A stretch of 64,000 nucleotides of DNA from Aeromonas encheleia (lineage in GTDB: Bacteria > Pseudomonadota > Gammaproteobacteria > Enterobacterales > Aeromonadaceae), in NCBI RefSeq assembly GCF_900637545.1, contig NZ_LR134376.1:2747001-2811000 (forward strand). The letters run 5' to 3'. The notes under the pieces are model-generated. The model had not been told where the DNA came from. It saw nothing but the letters and a program-made list of their open reading frames with translations, and made no database searches. The translations under genes were made by a program, and so were the position numbers. Below are positions 60,940 to 64,000 of this stretch, one piece after another (the first letter of the stretch is position 1; each line of letters opens with the position of its first letter).

Positions 60940-63210
60940 TCACAGGGTCACCACCTTGCGGGCGACTATGTCGCCGTGGCGCCGACCACCCCACCACAGC
61001 AGCAGCAGGGAGAGGCCGTAGCTGGCTATCCACAGCAGGCTCTGCTCGGGGTGGGCGGCGAAGGTGGCCGCCTGATAGAAGACGGTGGCGCACAGGAAGG
61101 CCATGTAGTTGCACCAGGCGGCGGTGAACAGGGCCCACTGGCGGCCGGTCTCCCGCACCAGGGCGCCCATGGCGGCGGCGCAGGGCATGTAGAGCAGCAC
61201 GAACAGCAGGTAGGCGAAGGCACCGGCCGCCCCGTCGAAGTGGGTCTGCATGTTGCCGTAGGTGGAGGTGTCGACCTCCTGCGCCTGCGCGGCGGCCTGC
61301 TGATCCTCCAGCTCGCCGACCTTGAGCCCCATGGGATCGGTCGGGTCTATGTCCGCCAGGTTGGCGGGGATGGTGGCGAGCGCCTCCTGCAGGCTGCCCA
61401 GCAGGGAGTATTCCGCCGCCTCCTCGTCATCGCCGCCGCCGGCATAGAGGCTGTTGAGGGTCGCGACCACGGCCTCCTTGGCGAAGATGCCGGTCAGGAT
61501 GCCGACCGTGGCCTGCCAGTTCTCTTCCCGCACGCCTATGGGGTGCAGCACCGGGGTCACCGCCTGGCTGAGCTTGCTCAGCACTGAGCGCTCCTGATCC
61601 TGGTTGCCGAAGCTGCCGTCTGTCCCCAGAGAATTGAGCACGCTCAGCACGGCCACCATCAGCACTATGGTCTTGCCCGCCCCGAAGATGAACGCCTTGA
61701 GCTTCTGCCAGGTGCGGATCCCCACGTCCACCGGACGGGGCCACTCGTAATCCGGCATCTCCATCACCAGGGAGTCGCTCTTGCCCGGCAGCAGGGTGCT
61801 GCGCAGCAGCAAGCCGGTGAGCACCGCCACCAGGATGCCGATGAGGTAGAGACCGAACACCAGGTTCTGGCCGGATGCCGGGAAGAAGGCCACCGCGAAC
61901 AGGGCATAGACCGGCAGACGGGCGCCACAGGACATGAACGGCGCCATGGTCGTGGTCATCAGCCGCTCCCGCTCCGAGTTGAGGGTGCGGGTGGCCATCA
62001 CCGCCGGCACGGTGCAGCCAAAGCCCATCAGCATGGGCACGAAGGCCTTGCCGGGCAGGCCGAGGCGACGCATCAGGGCATCCACCACGAAGGCGGCGCG
62101 GGCCAGGTAGCCGGAGCTCTCCAGCACCGCCAGGAACAGGAACAGGCAGCCCACCACCGGGATGAAGGTGGCCACCGTCTGCAGGCCGGCGCCTATGCCG
62201 TCCGCCAGCACGGCCCCCAGCCAGTCGGGGGCCGCGATCAGCCCCAGCAGGTGGTGCACCCCGTCCACGAACAGGGCGCCCCCCATGATGTCGAAGAAGT
62301 CGATGAAGGCGCTGCCCACCTTGATGGCGAACATGAACATCAGGTACATCACCAGCAGGAAGAAGGGGATGCCGACCCAGCGGTTGAGCAGCACCCGATC
62401 CAGCCACTCGCTCTGGGCGATGGTGAGCCTGCCCTTCTGCTGGCAGGCCTGCTGGCTCCAGTGATGGATGTGGCCGTAGCGCAGATCCGCCAGCTGCAGG
62501 TCGATGTCCTGGGTATGATGGGCCCGCTTGACCAGGTTGCTGGCCGCGGCCTGCTGACCCGGCAGCAGGGTCTCCTGCATGATGTCATCTTCCTCCAGCA
62601 GGCGCAGGGCGCGACCGCGCGAGGCGAGGTGATGGGGGGCGAGCAGGCTCTCCAGCTCGGCGATGTCATGCTCCAGCGGCTGGCCATAATCGAGCACCAG
62701 GGCGGGTTGCGCCTGACCGATGAACTGGTGGATCTGCGCCTTGAAGGCCGCCACCTGCTGGCGGTTGTGGGCCGACAGCGACACCACGGGGCAGCCGAGC
62801 GCCTGGCTGAGCAGCGTCTCGTCTATGGTGACCCGGCGCTTTTGCAGCAGATCCATCTTGTTGAGCACCACCACCATGGGCAGGCCCAGCTCGCGCAGCT
62901 GCAGGGTGAGGTAGAGGGAGCGCTCCAGGTTGGCGGCATCGATGACGTTGAGCAGCAGATCCGGTTGCTGGCCCTGCACGAAGCGGCTGGCGATCTGCTC
63001 GTCCAGGCTCGCCTCCTGGTTGGCCAGCGCATAGATGCCGGGCAGGTCCATCAGCTGATAGTCATGACCGGCGGCGGAGAACTCGCCCATCTTCTTGTCG
63101 ACCGTGACCCCGCTCCAGTTACCCACCTGCTGGCGGGAGCCGGTCAGGGCGTTGAACAGGGAGGTCTTGCCGCTGTTGGGATTACCGACGGTTACCAGGG
63201 AGTAGCTCAT
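60940..63210 (-). CDS. feoB: ferrous iron transport protein B
   Basis: Main ferrous iron permease of the inner membrane. The 756-residue protein has an N-terminal G domain: G1 GNPNSGKTSLF, G3 DLPGIY and G4 NKMD. Two Gate domains and about 8-10 helices follow. The ATG at 63210 overlaps the stop of a 19-codon minicistron (ATGA). Confidence 0.96.
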   Translation of the reverse strand: MSYSLVTVGNPNSGKTSLFNALTGSRQQVGNWSGVTVDKKMGEFSAAGHDYQLMDLPGIYALANQEASLDEQIASRFVQGQQPDLLLNVIDAANLERSLYLTLQLRELGLPMVVVLNKMDLLQKRRVTIDETLLSQALGCPVVSLSAHNRQQVAAFKAQIHQFIGQAQPALVLDYGQPLEHDIAELESLLAPHHLASRGRALRLLEEDDIMQETLLPGQQAAASNLVKRAHHTQDIDLQLADLRYGHIHHWSQQACQQKGRLTIAQSEWLDRVLLNRWVGIPFFLLVMYLMFMFAIKVGSAFIDFFDIMGGALFVDGVHHLLGLIAAPDWLGAVLADGIGAGLQTVATFIPVVGCLFLFLAVLESSGYLARAAFVVDALMRRLGLPGKAFVPMLMGFGCTVPAVMATRTLNSERERLMTTTMAPFMSCGARLPVYALFAVAFFPASGQNLVFGLYLIGILVAVLTGLLLRSTLLPGKSDSLVMEMPDYEWPRPVDVGIRTWQKLKAFIFGAGKTIVLMVAVLSVLNSLGTDGSFGNQDQERSVLSKLSQAVTPVLHPIGVREENWQATVGILTGIFAKEAVVATLNSLYAGGGDDEEAAEYSLLGSLQEALATIPANLADIDPTDPMGLKVGELEDQQAAAQAQEVDTSTYGNMQTHFDGAAGAFAYLLFVLLYMPCAAAMGALVRETGRQWALFTAAWCNYMAFLCATVFYQAATFAAHPEQSLLWIASYGLSLLLLWWGGRRHGDIVARKVVTL

Positions 63211-63266
63211 ACCGGTTCGACCTCGATGAGTTGAATCAGGCTCTTCTTCTGTTGCAAGTGGCTCAT
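63207..63266 (-). CDS. 19-residue minicistron from duplication of the feoA 3' end
   Basis: ATG at 63266 overlaps the feoA stop (ATGA), and its TGA overlaps the feoB ATG in the same way. The product, MSHLQQKKSLIQLIEVEPV, ends like FeoA (MQKSLAQQIEVEPV). It arose by a 56-bp direct duplication: GCTCATACCGGTTCGACC occurs at 63205 and 63261. Likely preserves translational coupling from feoA to feoB; probably no function as a peptide. Confidence 0.65.
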   Translation of the reverse strand: MSHLQQKKSLIQLIEVEPV

Positions 63267-63490
63267 ACCGGTTCGACCTCGATCTGCTGCGCAAGGCTCT
63301 TCTGCATGGAGAGACAGATGCCCTGGCACTGGATCTGGAGCGGGTCACCCAGCGGCGCCGCCCGCAGGTAGATGACTTCCGTCTGGGGCAGCAGGCCCAT
63401 CACCATCAGCTTGCGGCGCAAGGCGCGGCCAAGATGGTTCATGTTCTTGATGCGAGCACTCTGCCCCGGCGACAACTGCGTGAGTACCAT
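63263..63490 (-). CDS. feoA: ferrous iron transport protein A
   Basis: 75-residue SH3-like cytoplasmic protein that supports FeoB. LSPGQSARIKNM, RKLMVMGLLPQTEV and GDPLQIQCQG are the FeoA motifs. First gene of the operon, with a Fur box and a TATAAT upstream. The end of the gene is repeated downstream. Confidence 0.94.
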   Translation of the reverse strand: MVLTQLSPGQSARIKNMNHLGRALRRKLMVMGLLPQTEVIYLRAAPLGDPLQIQCQGICLSMQKSLAQQIEVEPV

Positions 63491-63510
63491 GACTGACCCC
63501 TGAAGTTAAA

Positions 63511-63542
63511 TAACAATGATTCTCTTTTGATACGGCATTATA
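63511..63542 (-). promoter_or_regulatory. feo promoter with Fur box
   Basis: A perfect TATAAT on the minus strand (63542-63537) lies about 45 bases before feoA. Overlapping the expected start, AGAGAATCATTGTTA (63525-63511) matches the Fur core TGATAATCATTATCA at 11 of 15 positions. Confidence 0.7.
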
Positions 63543-63609
63543 AGCTGGGTCTTCAACCACAATTTGCGTAAAATCAAACTTTGCTCAGCTAACCCAGACA
63601 AGAAATGCC

Positions 63610-63939
63610 ATGACTCCAGACAACAACAGCCGCCTGGTCTACAGCACGGACGGCGGCATGATCAAGGAACAAGCCTCGGTCCAGAGCGCCTCCCCCTTCC
63701 CCATCGACGGCACCGTGCGCATCAGACGCGAGACCAAGGGACGCAAGGGCGCCGGCGTCATCACCATCCATGGGGTGCCCGCCGACCAGCAAAAAACCAT
63801 CGCCACCCTGCTCAAGAAGAAGTGCGGCACCGGCGGCGGGCTGAAGGATGGCATCATCGAGATCCAGGGTGACAAGCGGGAGCTTATCAAGGCCGAGCTG
63901 GAGAAGGCCGGCTTCGGCGTCAAGCTGGTGGGTGGTTAA
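63610..63939 (+). CDS. yciH: SUI1/eIF1-family translation factor YciH
   Basis: 109-residue protein homologous to eukaryotic eIF1. VRIRRETKGRKGAGVITIHG and KKKCGTGGGLKDGIIEIQGD are family signatures. Divergent from feoA. No following gene is complete in the window. Confidence 0.93.
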   Translation: MTPDNNSRLVYSTDGGMIKEQASVQSASPFPIDGTVRIRRETKGRKGAGVITIHGVPADQQKTIATLLKKKCGTGGGLKDGIIEIQGDKRELIKAELEKAGFGVKLVGG

Positions 63940-64000
63940 TTCCTCCTTGTTTCCCCTGCGCTTTTTCCCTAGAATGCCCGCTCCCATCGAGGGGGAGTAG

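Overview
The window reads as a chromosomal segment of a GC-rich gammaproteobacterium, most likely Aeromonas. The evidence is the gene content (a Lap-type biofilm adhesin system, an AsaP1-type M35 protease, DUF2913 and Omp_AT-type proteins) and a mix of gene orders shared with enterics (yhcC beside gltBD; dapB-carA-carB; fau, rpiA and serA clustered). It is mostly ordinary core metabolism. The unusual parts are a giant repetitive surface protein at the left end and several small local rearrangements. I see no prophage, integrase, insertion sequence, CRISPR array, tRNA or rRNA.

1-16262 (minus strand): a complete c-di-GMP-controlled type I secretion adhesin module. It holds a giant adhesin that runs off the left edge (at least 2761 codons), the degenerate GGDEF-EAL receptor LapD, the periplasmic protease LapG, the TolC-like outer membrane channel, the HlyD-like adaptor and the ABC exporter. 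The adhesin has LapG-type di-alanine sites at its N-terminus, long near-identical tandem repeats and a von Willebrand A domain. LapBCE would export it. LapD would hold LapG while c-di-GMP is high. LapG would release the adhesin when c-di-GMP falls.

16636-28230: the radical SAM protein YhcC is divergent from glutamate synthase gltBD, with candidate ArgR boxes between them. Then come a polar amino acid (cystine-like) ABC transporter, soxR, and a divergent questin-oxidase-like gene whose promoter carries a good SoxR box.

28227-39764: mostly accessory genes. These are an M35 aspzincin protease with a downstream small protein resembling its propeptide, a DUF2913 protein, an RhlE-like helicase, a DedA protein, a solitary outer-membrane barrel, a small secreted protein of unknown function, a DUF4256 protein, a NERD nuclease-like protein with a zinc ribbon, a DUF1615 lipoprotein and a membrane diguanylate cyclase.

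39953-54584: biosynthesis. leuA, carB-carA (TTG start, ArgR box), dapB, an NhaC-type antiporter, fau, rpiA, serA, dgkA and aroH (Trp-sensitive type). aroH is followed by a degenerate copy of its own 3' end.

54636-64000: a dispersed palindromic repeat, vitamin B12 uptake genes btuC and btuD with a periplasmic binding protein of another family, a DMT-type membrane protein, an orphan pilU, glgC, the ferrous iron system feoA-feoB-feoC behind a Fur box, and yciH. Between feoA and feoB lies a 56-bp duplication that creates a 19-codon minicistron with ATGA overlaps on both sides.
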